Shown: one piece after another, positions 36,163-44,837 of the stretch | Layout: each line of letters begins with the position of its first letter | How positions within the stretch are numbered: the stretch's first letter is position 1 | NCBI GenBank assembly: GCA_031553395.1 | Contig: JAVBLR010000015.1 | Location: 62,001-126,000 of the forward strand | Length of the DNA stretch: 64,000 bases | DNA from: WRGA01 sp031553395 | GTDB taxonomy: Bacteria > Bacteroidota > Bacteroidia > Bacteroidales > WRGA01 | Direction: 5' to 3' | The notes under the pieces: model-generated | Databases searched by the model: none | Told to the model about the DNA's origin: nothing | Seen by the model: only the letters and a program-made list of their open reading frames with translations | Program-made: the position numbers and the translations under genes

Positions 36163-37596
36163 ATGAAAGAATTAAATAAACAAACAGTAAATAAACCGGA
36201 ACTTCCGGTAAAAATCCTTCAATTTGGAGAAGGAAATTTCTTGCGTGCATTTGTTGATTGGATGATTCACAAGGCAAATGAAGCCGGAGTAATGAATCAT
36301 GGTGTAGTTGCCGTTCAACCGATTGCACAAGGATTGGCTGATATGTTACGGAAACAAGATTGCATGTATCATGTTTATCTTGAAGGAATTAAAGATAAAA
36401 AGCCTGTAAAAGAAGTTACATTGGTTAAAAGTATTGTAGATGCATTGAATCCTTATGACGAATACAAGACGTATGAGCAATTGTTCTTAAGTCCTGAATT
36501 GGAAATGATTGTATCCAATACCACAGAAGCTGGTATCAGATATGAAGAAGGCGATGATTTGAAAGCATGTCCTCCGAAATCATATCCTGCGAAAATGACT
36601 GCTTTGCTTTATCAACGTTTTCAAAAATTCAATGGAGCTGCTAACAAAGGATTATTGATCATTTGCTGTGAATTAATTGAAGATAATGGTTCTACATTGC
36701 GCGAATATGTAATCAAACATGCCGAATTCAATAATTTAGGAGCAGATTTTATCAATTGGGTAAAAACAAATTGTCATTTCTATGATACATTGGTTGACCG
36801 GATTGTTCCCGGATTCCCTCGTGAAACCATCAATGAAATCAAAGCTGAAATCGGTTTTGATGATAATTTGGTTGTAAAAGGTGAATATTTCCACGTTTGG
36901 GCAATTGGTGGAGACCCGATTATCAAAGAAAAATTACCATTGGATAAAGCCGGATTGAATGTATTATTTATGGATGATATCCGTCCGTTCCGCGCTAAAA
37001 AAGTTCGTATCTTAAATGGTGCTCATACGGCTATGGTTCAGGTAGCTATGCAAATGGGTTGCGAAACCGTAATGGATGCATTCAATACGCCGTTGGTTGA
37101 AAAATACATCAACACAATGGTTGATTCGGAAGTGCTTCCTGGAATTGGTGAAGATATGACTGAATTGAGAGCTTTCTCTGCCAAAATTTTGGAACGTTTT
37201 TATAATCCATACATCAAACATTATCTGAAAGATATTTCATTGAATTCATTATCCAAATGGGAAGCCCGAGACTGGCCAACCGTATTGGATAACAGCAAAA
37301 AATTGGGAAAATTAGCAAAATTGACTACTTTCTCATTTGCAGGATTGTTGGTAATGTATAGCGGAAAATCAGAAGCAAAAAACTTCGTTCCTAACGATAC
37401 TCCTGAGTTTGTAGAATTTATCCAAAAAACATTCGATGCGAATAATATCGAAGGTTGGGTAAATGGTGTTATTAAAAACAAACAAATCTGGAAAGAAGAT
37501 TTTTCTGCAGTTCCCGGATTTACAGAAGCAGTTATTGCTGATGTAAAAATGATTTTGGATAAAGGTATGAAGGGATATTTAGAAAGTATCATTTAA
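36163..37596 (+). CDS. uxaB: Tagaturonate reductase (altronate oxidoreductase)
   Basis: 477 residues of the mannitol dehydrogenase family. The NAD-binding opening is VKILQFGEGNFLRAFVDWMIHKA, then VSNTTEAGI near residue 120, and the catalytic lysine region is FRAKKVRILNGAHTAM near residue 275. It reduces D-tagaturonate to D-altronate. Found between the transporter and uxaA, it fits the second pathway step. The gene begins 3 nt after a repeat arm, so its own upstream signals are displaced by the S23/repeat insertion. Confidence 0.92.
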   Translation: MKELNKQTVNKPELPVKILQFGEGNFLRAFVDWMIHKANEAGVMNHGVVAVQPIAQGLADMLRKQDCMYHVYLEGIKDKKPVKEVTLVKSIVDALNPYDEYKTYEQLFLSPELEMIVSNTTEAGIRYEEGDDLKACPPKSYPAKMTALLYQRFQKFNGAANKGLLIICCELIEDNGSTLREYVIKHAEFNNLGADFINWVKTNCHFYDTLVDRIVPGFPRETINEIKAEIGFDDNLVVKGEYFHVWAIGGDPIIKEKLPLDKAGLNVLFMDDIRPFRAKKVRILNGAHTAMVQVAMQMGCETVMDAFNTPLVEKYINTMVDSEVLPGIGEDMTELRAFSAKILERFYNPYIKHYLKDISLNSLSKWEARDWPTVLDNSKKLGKLAKLTTFSFAGLLVMYSGKSEAKNFVPNDTPEFVEFIQKTFDANNIEGWVNGVIKNKQIWKEDFSAVPGFTEAVIADVKMILDKGMKGYLESII

Positions 37597-37599
37597 TAC

Positions 37600-37686
37600 A
37601 GTTAAGAGTTAAAAGTTAAGAGTTAAGAGTTGCTTAAAATCAACCTGACTTTTTAACTCTTAACTCTTAGCTTTTAACTCTTAACT
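37600..37686. repeat. Quasi-palindrome, word AGTTAAGAGTTAAAAG
   Basis: Left arm 37600-37632, right arm 37652-37686. Over about 32 pairs there is a single difference and it keeps a G-T wobble. It lies between uxaB and the HIT gene, whose ATG follows 3 nt later. Confidence 0.88.
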
Positions 37687-37689
37687 AAA

Positions 37690-38103
37690 ATGGAAAACTG
37701 TTTATATTGTCAACGAAACCAAACGCAAAAGGATCTGATGATCGAAATTTGCGATTTAAGCGTTTCGACTGTATTCTTGTTCAAGGAACAAACATACAAA
37801 GGAAGATGTGTGGTTGCTTATAAAGACCATAATGTTGAATTATTCGAATTGAATGATGCAGATTTATTGGCTTTTATGAAAGATGTGAATAAAGTTGCCG
37901 CAGCAATGAAAAAAGCATTCGGCCCCGAAAAAATCAATTATGGCGCATATTCAGATAAATTGAAACATCTTCATATCCATCTGGCTCCGAAATATATTGA
38001 TGGAGCAGACTTTGGCGGAACATTCGTAATGAATCCACAAAAAGTATATTTGTCTGATGAAGAATATGCTGATATCATTTCAAAAATAAAAAAAGAATTA
38101 TAA
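37690..38103 (+). CDS. HIT-family nucleotide hydrolase/transferase
   Basis: 137 residues. The histidine triad is in KLKHLHIHLAPKY near residue 98 (HxHxH). The N-terminal CLYCQRNQTQKD resembles the zinc-binding Cys pair of several HIT proteins. HIT enzymes split nucleotide phosphoramidates or dinucleoside polyphosphates. It lies inside the hexuronate operon between uxaB and uxaA with repeats on both sides. A role in that pathway is not known; it may just be carried along. Confidence 0.85.
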   Translation: MENCLYCQRNQTQKDLMIEICDLSVSTVFLFKEQTYKGRCVVAYKDHNVELFELNDADLLAFMKDVNKVAAAMKKAFGPEKINYGAYSDKLKHLHIHLAPKYIDGADFGGTFVMNPQKVYLSDEEYADIISKIKKEL

Positions 38104-38107
38104 CCCG

Positions 38108-38206
38108 ATTAAGAATTAAGAATTAAAAATTAAGAATTGTAAATGGCATACTTATTGTAGCTTTTTAAAATTCTAATTTTTAATTCTTAATTTTTAATTC
38201 TTAATT
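38108..38206. repeat. Quasi-palindrome, word GATTAAGAATTAAAAATTAAG
   Basis: Left arm 38108-38139 and right arm 38169-38206, built of AATTAAGAATTAAAA words. Second repeat flanking the HIT gene; it ends 10 nt before uxaA. Confidence 0.85.
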
Positions 38207-38215
38207 TGAAGAACG

Positions 38216-39706
38216 ATGAAGCGTTATTTAAAAATAAATCCTGCAGATAATGTTTGTGTTGCATTGGATGTATTAAATCCGGGTGAAGTTATTGACGTTG
38301 AAGGAGATAAAATCACAATCGGAGCTACAGCCATTAAAAACGGACATAAATTTGCCATAAAGGAAATAAAAGAAAACGAAAATGTTATCAAATATGGATA
38401 TCCAATAGGGCACGCAATTGCTGATATTCATAAGGGAGATCATGTCCATACGCATAACGTAAAGACCAATCTGCATGATAATCTGCAATATACGTATAAT
38501 CATGTTGATACAGTATTGAGCATTCCTAAAAGCGATTTAAAAATCAATGCCTACAAGCGATACAACGGCGATGTGGGAATTCGTAATGAGCTGTGGATTG
38601 TTCCTACTGTTGGCTGTGTAAACGGACAGGCGCAAATGATTGTCGATCGTGTAAAAAAAGAATTAGACGTTACTCACATTGATGATATTCGCGTATATAC
38701 TCATAATTATGGGTGCTCCCAATTAGGCGATGACCATCTCAATACAAAAAAAGCGTTGGCAGCATTGGCAAAACATCCGAATGCCGGTGGTGTATTGGTG
38801 CTTAGCTTAGGTTGCGAAAATAATCAACAATCCGATTTCAAAAAAGCGATGGGCGAATGGGACGAAGAACGTACCCGTTTTATCATTGCTCAGGAAGTAG
38901 AGGATGAAGTTGAATTGGGTTTCCAATACATGAAAGAACTTGTTGAAAGAATGAAAAAAGACAAACGTGAAGAATTGCCTTTGTCATCTTTGAAAGTAGG
39001 TTTGAAATGTGGTGGTAGCGACGGATTCTCAGGAATTACTGCAAATCCATTGGTTGGACGTTTTTCCGATTGGTTGATTGCTCAGGGTGGTTCTACTATT
39101 TTGACTGAAGTACCTGAAATGTTTGGTGCCGAAACTATTTTAATGAATAGGGCTACCAGCAAGGAAACTTTTGACAGAACGGTTAGTTTGATTAATAATT
39201 TCAAGGAATATTTCCGGAAGTTTGATCAACCGATTTATGAAAATCCTTCGCCCGGAAATAAAGAAGGTGGAATCACAACATTGGAAGACAAATCGCTTGG
39301 TTGTACACAAAAAGGAGGTTCGGCTCAGGTAGTCGATGTATTGGATTATACCGAACCGATAAAAATCAAGGGGTTGAATTTGTTAAATGCTCCGGGTAAC
39401 GACCTTGTTGCAGCATCTTCATTGGCGCTTTCAGGCTGTCAATTGGTATTGTTTACAACAGGAAGAGGAACTCCATTCGGTAGTTTCGTTCCAACAATGA
39501 AAATATCAACCAATTCTAATTTGTATAATTTCAAGAAAAACTGGATTGATTTTAATGCAGGTACGCTGCTTGAACATGAAACAATGGACGATTGCCTTAA
39601 ACGTTTTGTGAATTTCATTATTGAAACAGTTAACGGCAAACATTTGAAACATGAAGAATCCGGATTTAAAGAAATTGCAATTTTCAAAACCGGAGTAACA
39701 CTATAG
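38216..39706 (+). CDS. uxaA: Altronate dehydratase
   Basis: 496 residues with both family parts: an N-terminal SAF-like domain (residues 1-95, including GYPIGHAIADIHKGDHVHTHN) and the D-galactarate/altronate dehydratase domain (RNELWIVPTVGCVNG, THNYGCSQLGDDH, LKCGGSDGFSGITANP). The family is iron-dependent. It dehydrates D-altronate to KDG. It completes the five-step galacturonate pathway with uxaC, uxaB, kdgK and eda. Confidence 0.94.
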   Translation: MKRYLKINPADNVCVALDVLNPGEVIDVEGDKITIGATAIKNGHKFAIKEIKENENVIKYGYPIGHAIADIHKGDHVHTHNVKTNLHDNLQYTYNHVDTVLSIPKSDLKINAYKRYNGDVGIRNELWIVPTVGCVNGQAQMIVDRVKKELDVTHIDDIRVYTHNYGCSQLGDDHLNTKKALAALAKHPNAGGVLVLSLGCENNQQSDFKKAMGEWDEERTRFIIAQEVEDEVELGFQYMKELVERMKKDKREELPLSSLKVGLKCGGSDGFSGITANPLVGRFSDWLIAQGGSTILTEVPEMFGAETILMNRATSKETFDRTVSLINNFKEYFRKFDQPIYENPSPGNKEGGITTLEDKSLGCTQKGGSAQVVDVLDYTEPIKIKGLNLLNAPGNDLVAASSLALSGCQLVLFTTGRGTPFGSFVPTMKISTNSNLYNFKKNWIDFNAGTLLEHETMDDCLKRFVNFIIETVNGKHLKHEESGFKEIAIFKTGVTL

Positions 39707-39714
39707 ATTTAAGA

Positions 39715-39803
39715 CATGAGCCAAAAGAAGAAAGAAATAGACAGTGAAGATTAAGTCTTATTATTTTGTTCGTCTATTTTATCTTTTTTGGTCTTGGTCC
39801 AAT
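39715..39803. repeat. Quasi-palindrome, purine word CCAAAAGAAGAAAGAAATAGAC
   Basis: A purine-rich left arm (from 39720) faces a pyrimidine-rich right arm (CTTATTATTTTGTTCGTC to TTTTTTGG) after uxaA. Pairing is approximate. Same architecture as the other loci, another word. Confidence 0.6.
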
Positions 39804-39830
39804 GGCTAAAAATGGTTGGTTAGAACGATA

Positions 39831-39871
39831 TTAAAAACGGTTTCAGTTATATTAATTGAAACCGTTTTTAA
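39831..39871. terminator. Bidirectional terminator between uxaA and nth
   Basis: Arms TTAAAAACGGTTTCA and TGAAACCGTTTTTAA with an 11-nt loop; T runs exist on both strands within the stem ends. It lies between convergent uxaA and nth. Confidence 0.85.
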
Positions 39872-39916
39872 TAATATAAAATAGTAATATTTTATAACTG
39901 CAACTTTTGACCATTA

Positions 39917-40552
39917 TCAATGATGTTCAAAATATTTACAATAAGGCTTTAATCCACATTCTTCACATTTAGGTTTCCGGGCAAGACATATATAACGGCC
40001 ATGCAGTATTAACCAATGATGTGCTTTGGGAATTAACGATTTAGGAATATGCTTTACAAGTTCTTTTTCGGTTTGCAAAGGATTTTTAGAATCATCAGTC
40101 AGTCCCAACCTGTTCGAAACCCTGAAAACATGCGTATCAACAGCCATAGCTGGTTTGTTATAAACTACAGAAGCAATTACATTTGCCGTTTTACGCCCTA
40201 CGCCGGGAAGCTTCATCAAATCTTCCACATCTTCGGGAACAACTCCATTAAACTCCGAAAGCAATTTCTTTGCCATTCCTACCAAATGCTTGGATTTATT
40301 ATTTGGATAAGAAATACTTTTTATATATTCAAATACAACCTCCGGACTAGATGCAGCAAGTACTTCGGGAGTAGGAAAATCCCGGAATAATTTCGGAGTT
40401 ACCATATTTACCCTTACATCGGTGCACTGTGCCGAAAGAATTACGGCAATCAGCAAATGAAACGGATCTTCGTAATGCAACTCTGTTTCGGCAATCGGCA
40501 TATTCTCCTGAAACCATTGGATAATGGTGGAATATCTTTCTTTTTTTGTCAT
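39917..40552 (-). CDS. nth: Endonuclease III
   Basis: 211 residues. The helix-hairpin-helix is LMKLPGVGRKTANVI near residue 115, with the catalytic Lys in GRKTAN and the Asp in AVDTHVFRV. The C-terminal 4Fe-4S cluster cysteines are in CLARKPKCEECGLKPYC (CX6CX2CX5C). It is a DNA glycosylase/AP lyase removing oxidised pyrimidines. Single gene, convergent with the hexuronate operon. Confidence 0.95.
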   Translation of the reverse strand: MTKKERYSTIIQWFQENMPIAETELHYEDPFHLLIAVILSAQCTDVRVNMVTPKLFRDFPTPEVLAASSPEVVFEYIKSISYPNNKSKHLVGMAKKLLSEFNGVVPEDVEDLMKLPGVGRKTANVIASVVYNKPAMAVDTHVFRVSNRLGLTDDSKNPLQTEKELVKHIPKSLIPKAHHWLILHGRYICLARKPKCEECGLKPYCKYFEHH

Positions 40553-40601
40553 TGTTATTACTTCTTTTACCCCCGAACTGTACGCTATGCTTGCAAGGGA
40601 T

Positions 40602-40913
40602 TCATATAGAGAATGATAAATTTATCTTCATACCAATAGCATTGATGATACGGTAAAAGGTAGAAACTTTAGGTTCTATCTTTCCACTTTCAATTCGTGA
40701 TACATACGCACGGTCGGATCCTATGCGTCTAGCAAGTTCGGCCTGCGAAATATGCGCCTGTTTTCTGGCATCCTCAATAACTTTACCGGTATAGAATGCA
40801 AAAGCTTTTTCTTCGGCCTCTATTCTTTCGGGTGTACCTTCTTTGCCAAATTTGGCATCAAGTACGGCATCATAGTCAACTATTTTGTGATTGTTTGTCT
40901 GCATAATATTCAT
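40602..40913 (-). CDS. HigA-type antitoxin with XRE helix-turn-helix
   Basis: 103 residues from ATG at 40913, or 100 from the ATG at 40904. The Cro/C1-type helix-turn-helix covers residues 50-95 (ISQAELARRIGSDRAYVSRIESG). The N-terminal 40 residues (YDAVLDAKFGKEGTPER) match HigA-like antitoxins of Bacteroidota. It overlaps the toxin gene upstream by 38 nt, in the toxin-first order typical of higBA. It should neutralise the toxin and repress the operon. Confidence 0.87.
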   Translation of the reverse strand: MNIMQTNNHKIVDYDAVLDAKFGKEGTPERIEAEEKAFAFYTGKVIEDARKQAHISQAELARRIGSDRAYVSRIESGKIEPKVSTFYRIINAIGMKINLSFSI

Positions 40914-41217
40914 CTTTAATTTTAAACGCTTTTTCTATTTCATTTGTAGGTGTCTTCTGTGTTTTCTTTTGGAAACCATTAAACAATACAACTATACAAT
41001 CATTATCGAAAATAAAGAATACACGGTAAATATTGCTGTTGTATTCAATTCTTAACTCATACAATCCGTCACTTATCAACTTTATGAATTTAATCGGAAC
41101 CCTGTCTTGTGTTTTCAGCAATAAAAGAATGTACTGTATTTTTTCTTGTTCCTTTTCAGTCAAGGTTTTCATGAATTCCTCAAAATGCCCACCGTAAGTC
41201 CTTATTTTCCTATTCAT
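40876..41217 (-). CDS. HigB-type toxin (RelE superfamily, Gp49-like)
   Basis: 113 residues. The core LYELRIEYNSNIYRVFFIFDN near residues 48-68 and VVLFNGFQKKTQKTPTNEIEKA near residues 72-95 are the conserved blocks of phage-Gp49-like/HigB toxins, which cleave mRNA on the ribosome. First gene of the pair, transcribed leftward, overlapping its antitoxin. Confidence 0.88.
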   Translation of the reverse strand: MNRKIRTYGGHFEEFMKTLTEKEQEKIQYILLLLKTQDRVPIKFIKLISDGLYELRIEYNSNIYRVFFIFDNDCIVVLFNGFQKKTQKTPTNEIEKAFKIKDEYYADKQSQNS

Positions 41218-41420
41218 TGTACAAAATTACAACTTGTTGTATTTAAATACAACTATTTTAATAAAAAATATAGTTAAAAATAATAAACTAAACCTACCTT
41301 TCACGTAACGATTAACTAATTTATTATCAAATAATTATGATTCAATTATATATATAAAAAGCAAAAAATACTCTTTACATTTTGTTTTTTTACCAAGATA
41401 CATCTGATAGTTGCACAGCC

Positions 41421-41478
41421 AAGTCCGGAAGGACTTACACTTGGATAACCCCCTACAAGCGCAGTGCGGCTCGGGGTA
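41421..41478 (+). repeat. Two-hairpin repeat element, copy 2
   Basis: AAGTCCGGAAGGACTT, then ATAACCCCCTACAAGC, then GCGGCTCGGGGTA. Same orientation as copy 1. It shows paired changes in the second hairpin region compared with other copies. Confidence 0.85.
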
Positions 41479-41499
41479 GATAAAGTGTGCAGCCTGGGT

Positions 41500-41538
41500 A
41501 AAAAAAACAAAAGGTGTGCCGAGTAATCGACACACCTT
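41500..41538 (-). terminator. Terminator of the large secreted protein gene
   Basis: On the minus strand AAGGTGTGTCGA, a 4-nt loop and TCGGCACACCTT are followed by TTGTTTTTTT. It lies 29 nt past the stop at 41567. Confidence 0.85.
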
Positions 41539-41566
41539 ATTGTATTGTTTAAATATAACTCACTTA

Positions 41567-43948
41567 TTATTTTACAATCATTACCTTAATATTTTCTACA
41601 CTACCATCACTGTAAGTTACTTTCTTAATTACAAAACCTTTTGCATCAGAAGTAACAGCTTTACCTGTAAGATCGTAATAGCTTGTTGAAACGATAGCTT
41701 TAGAAATGTTTACATTAGAAATACCTGTAGTCATATCATATTCTTCAAAATGGAAAGCAAAACGTAAACGATCAGCAATACCGTTTCTCCAATAAAAATC
41801 AGGTGATGGATCAACTTCCAAAGCACGAGTACCATCAAGAATTCCATATAGATAGAACCCACTCTCTACTTCTATTAAACCTGTTTGAGATTTAGCTTCC
41901 GGCAAAGTCAAGTTTGTTGGAGTTGCAGCCATTGCAGGTAAGTCACCACTTCGTGCGATATAATCACCTGTAATTGCATTTTTAATTGTAAATACGTTAG
42001 GAGAAACCTCTGCTATTTCCCATTTGTCATTTTCACTACCAGTTGCGCTTGATACGGATACATAATTAAGTGCTGCTCCATTAGCATATAGTATTTGCTT
42101 ATTACTTGTATTTCCATCACCACCATCATTTCCATAAGTATATATTTTATAGACAATAGGAGTAGATTCTGGAGCTATGCGGCCAGTAGTATTAAATGTA
42201 GCCAATGCTGCTTCTACTGTAGTTTTGGCATTATCCAAAGCAGTTGTAGTTGTTCCTGTTGATAAGATGTTATTTGCAGCAGTAATAGCATCATTCAGCG
42301 TAGCAACAGTTGCAGCACTATAGTTTAAGAATTTTGTTCCTACACGAGCATTAGCTGCCGTATAACTTGTAGTTACTGTTGTAATGGAAGTACTTAAATT
42401 ATCATAAGAAGGAATAGCCTCATTAAAAGTAGTAAGAGCTGTTTGTAATGCTGATTCTGCTGAAGTTATATCAATTTCGGAAGTAACAGTAGTGCGAGCA
42501 GCAGTTGCAGCAGCAATAGCTGAGCCCAAATCAGATTTAATTGCAGTAAAGAATGCTGCTGTGCGAGTTTCAGCATCATTTGCTGCCTGAACGGTTGCAA
42601 TATAAGCTACAAAGTCTGTATAAGGGGATAATGCGGTTGAAAATGCTAATTCTGCTGCTTGCAAAGTACTAATAGCAGCAGCTACATCATCTACAGTTAC
42701 TAAAGGATTTTCATAAACACCTTGTGCATTTACAATAGCAGTATTCAATGTACCAATAATTCCAGTCAAATATGGATTAGAATCTGTAACACCAGTAACC
42801 AATGCACCAGCAGTTGTGATTTCTGTAGCCAGGCCTTCTTTCAAACCGGCAACACTTACAGCCTTCAATGCTACTTCTTTTGTAATAGTAGTTGCTCCAC
42901 AAACAGCTTGTAAAGTAATATTAGCATCAGCAGAAATAGCATCAGTAGTTGTTAAAACAGCTTCTGCATGATTAGTTGCCCTACGAACAAGAGATACTTT
43001 CTCTTGATCTGCAACAGACAAGCCACCCCAATCAGATACGCTCCATGTAATATCGGAATTTCCACCTGGGATTTCCAGATCAGTTAAATTCAAAGATGCT
43101 ACATTAGCTAATGCTTTTACAGAATATGTTTTATCAACTTGTGTTCCACTTAATGTTTGGAATTGAGCATCACCTGCAAAATTAGCAATTTTGTCAGCGA
43201 TTAATTGTCCAATGGTAACATTATCCATAGCCCCAACAGCATAAGCGGGAGCTACGATTGCCAATGATGTAATATCCCCTCCATTTGTCAAACTAATAGT
43301 GTTAACTGTGTTTGTATTGGTAGCACCCGCATTGGTTTTATAAGACCCTTTTACAGAAATAACTTTCTTGTTTGTCAAATCTAATACCATATCCCAATCA
43401 TAAAATCTGCCACGAATAGCATTAACGTTAATAGCAGTAGTAGCACCTACTAAATATCCACCTGAATAAGTGAGTAACTCTTGCGTATAGAAAAGGTTAC
43501 TTTTGTTTTCAGCATTACTATCTTTTCCTCCAAAACCAAAAACAGGCTCGCCATTGCTATTGAGAAATATTAAAAAAGTTCCTCTTGTACAAGAATACGA
43601 AGATACTTTTATATGTACAACACCCGTTAATGTAGAGAATGTTTTTTTATGAGAAAAAGCAGGACCACTAGCAGGTTCTGTCAAAGCAGAATTTGCAACC
43701 GTTGCAAAACCAAGTACTTTTCCGGTAGCGCTCCCGCCAGTTTGAGATGCTGTTTTTATATCAACTGTCATATCAGCCCCAGTTATCTTTTCCCATCCTT
43801 GAGCTGCAGGAATAACAGTTCCGACCTCATAACTTTCAAAATCTTCACCATCAAACCATGCTGTAGTGGGATCTACTCCAGCGTAAGAAACCAATGGTAA
43901 CAGTGCCATTGCACCTCCAATTACCAAAGAGTGTAGAATTTTCTTCAT
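41567..43948 (-). CDS. Large secreted repeat protein with C-terminal sorting-type domain
   Basis: 793 residues. An N-terminal signal peptide (MKKILHSLVIGGAMALLPLVSYA) is followed by a beta-rich region to about residue 250. Three to four alanine/threonine-rich helical repeats of roughly 70 residues cover about 370-595 (for example ISTLQAAELAFSTAL, ESALQTALTTFNEAI, AKTTVEAALATFNTT), resembling FIVAR-type surface modules. A ricin-like or beta-trefoil-like part may lie near 600-730. The end (SYYDLTGKAVTSDAKGFVI, then VENIKVMIVK) looks like a type IX secretion C-terminal domain. Probably a surface or extracellular protein; ligand unknown. Confidence 0.75.
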   Translation of the reverse strand: MKKILHSLVIGGAMALLPLVSYAGVDPTTAWFDGEDFESYEVGTVIPAAQGWEKITGADMTVDIKTASQTGGSATGKVLGFATVANSALTEPASGPAFSHKKTFSTLTGVVHIKVSSYSCTRGTFLIFLNSNGEPVFGFGGKDSNAENKSNLFYTQELLTYSGGYLVGATTAINVNAIRGRFYDWDMVLDLTNKKVISVKGSYKTNAGATNTNTVNTISLTNGGDITSLAIVAPAYAVGAMDNVTIGQLIADKIANFAGDAQFQTLSGTQVDKTYSVKALANVASLNLTDLEIPGGNSDITWSVSDWGGLSVADQEKVSLVRRATNHAEAVLTTTDAISADANITLQAVCGATTITKEVALKAVSVAGLKEGLATEITTAGALVTGVTDSNPYLTGIIGTLNTAIVNAQGVYENPLVTVDDVAAAISTLQAAELAFSTALSPYTDFVAYIATVQAANDAETRTAAFFTAIKSDLGSAIAAATAARTTVTSEIDITSAESALQTALTTFNEAIPSYDNLSTSITTVTTSYTAANARVGTKFLNYSAATVATLNDAITAANNILSTGTTTTALDNAKTTVEAALATFNTTGRIAPESTPIVYKIYTYGNDGGDGNTSNKQILYANGAALNYVSVSSATGSENDKWEIAEVSPNVFTIKNAITGDYIARSGDLPAMAATPTNLTLPEAKSQTGLIEVESGFYLYGILDGTRALEVDPSPDFYWRNGIADRLRFAFHFEEYDMTTGISNVNISKAIVSTSYYDLTGKAVTSDAKGFVIKKVTYSDGSVENIKVMIVK

Positions 43949-44162
43949 AATAAATAAGTTTTAGAATTAATTAAAAAGTTTGTTATTTCTATTTTTTGCT
44001 AAAATGCATAAAAACGTTTCAAAAAAACGAAAAACTTATTTTTATTACAATGTAAAATAGTACATTCTTATGTAAATAAGTAGTATCTTTTTAATAATAA
44101 GCTGTTTATAAGTTGATTTTGATTGTGTTAAAATAAAGAGGATAGTTGAGTTTTGTCTCTTT

Positions 44163-44222
44163 TACCCCGAGCTGCGCCTGCGGCTTGCAAGGGGTTATCT
44201 ATATAAAAGTCCTTCCGGACTT
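44163..44222 (-). repeat. Two-hairpin repeat element, copy 3 (reverse)
   Basis: TACCCCGAGCTGCGCC, CTTGCAAGGGGTTAT, then AAGTCCTTCCGGACTT. Followed by AGCTGAGCA, also seen (AGTTGAGCA) after copy 6. Confidence 0.88.
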
Positions 44223-44320
44223 AGCTGAGCAGATATATCTGGTAAAAATATAAAGGAAATATAAGGAGCATATTTTTCTGCCTTTATAAATAAGAACTAA
44301 AACTCGAAATACCCGAAACA

Positions 44321-44376
44321 AAGTCCGGTAGGACTTTAATATGTATAACCCCTTGCAAGCAGCTCAGCTCGGGGTA
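44321..44376 (+). repeat. Two-hairpin repeat element, copy 4
   Basis: AAGTCCGGTAGGACTT, ATAACCCCTTGCAAGC, AGCTCGGGGTA. Preceded by GAAATACCCGAAACA, as is copy 7, so the conserved unit is longer than the core. Confidence 0.88.
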
Positions 44377-44387
44377 AAACAAAACAT

Positions 44388-44417
44388 ACCGATTACAAAT
44401 CGGCACGAGTGAGGGGT
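44388..44417. repeat. ATTACAAATCGG module, copy 1
   Basis: CCGATTACAAATCGG (a small hairpin) followed by CACGAGTGAGGGG, immediately after two-hairpin copy 4. A second copy lies at 44798-44822. Confidence 0.6.
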
Positions 44418-44705
44418 AGAATGATGTGCATAAGTAGTTGTAAATAAGTAGAAAGAACGCCTTTACATGACTTTGTATTATTTTCCATTGCTAAAAATGC
44501 TTGCTTTTATTTCCTTTGATTTGTTTTGTTGAGAACAGTATTTTCAGTTTAACTCTTTCCTAAAGAGCCTGTTTTACTGAATTATTTCAATAGTTCAAAA
44601 GATTGTATTACAAAAATAAATACAGGGTTTAGTCTTAGGTAAAAAGGGCTGCTAAAAATAAAATCTTATAGCAGCAATTAAATGTAATCATTCTTTGTGT
44701 ATTTT

Positions 44706-44746
44706 TATGCCCGGTTTTAGTTGAGCTAAGACCGGGCATATTTTTT
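44706..44746 (+). terminator. Strong orphan terminator
   Basis: Arms TATGCCCGGTTTTAG and CTAAGACCGGGCATA with a 5-nt loop, followed by six T on the plus strand only. No plus-strand gene lies upstream for several kilobases. It could end a small RNA or insulate the ORF6N gene. Confidence 0.8.
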
Positions 44747-44780
44747 ACCCCGAACTGCGCCTGCGGCTTGCAAGGGGTAA
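44746..44780 (-). repeat. Two-hairpin repeat element, partial copy 5 (reverse)
   Basis: TACCCCGAACTGCGCC and CTTGCAAGGGGTAA are present but the AAGTCC palindrome is missing. It directly precedes the ORF6N gene. Confidence 0.8.
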
Positions 44781-44797
44781 TAATGGTAATTACACAC

Positions 44798-44822
44798 CAA
44801 TTACAAATCGGCGCGAGCGAGG
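44798..44822. repeat. ATTACAAATCGG module, copy 2
   Basis: CAATTACAAATCGGCGCGAG then CGAGG, matching the module after two-hairpin copy 4. It lies between partial copy 5 and the ORF6N start. Confidence 0.6.
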
Positions 44823-44837
44823 TGAAAATAAAACAAT

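Larger units (their letters stand above)
41218..41566. other. Intergenic region upstream of the toxin-antitoxin genes
   Basis: 349 nt. It holds the short upstream part of the toxin gene, a two-hairpin repeat copy (41421-41478) and the terminator of the large secreted protein gene (41500-41538). No additional ORF or RNA gene was recognised. Confidence 0.6.
43949..44837. other. Gene-poor region rich in repeats
   Basis: About 890 nt before the ORF6N gene. It contains two-hairpin copies 3, 4 and partial copy 5, two copies of a small ATTACAAATCGG module, a hairpin GCTGCTA / TAGCAGC near 44649-44677, and a strong plus-strand terminator at 44706-44746 with no gene upstream on that strand. A small RNA ending at that terminator is possible. 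Confidence 0.6.

Noticed and set aside
44768..44837. TTG start at 44768 giving a longer ORF6N protein
   Set aside because: These codons translate the two-hairpin repeat and the ATTACAAATCGG module; the family N-terminus is found in another frame from 44838.
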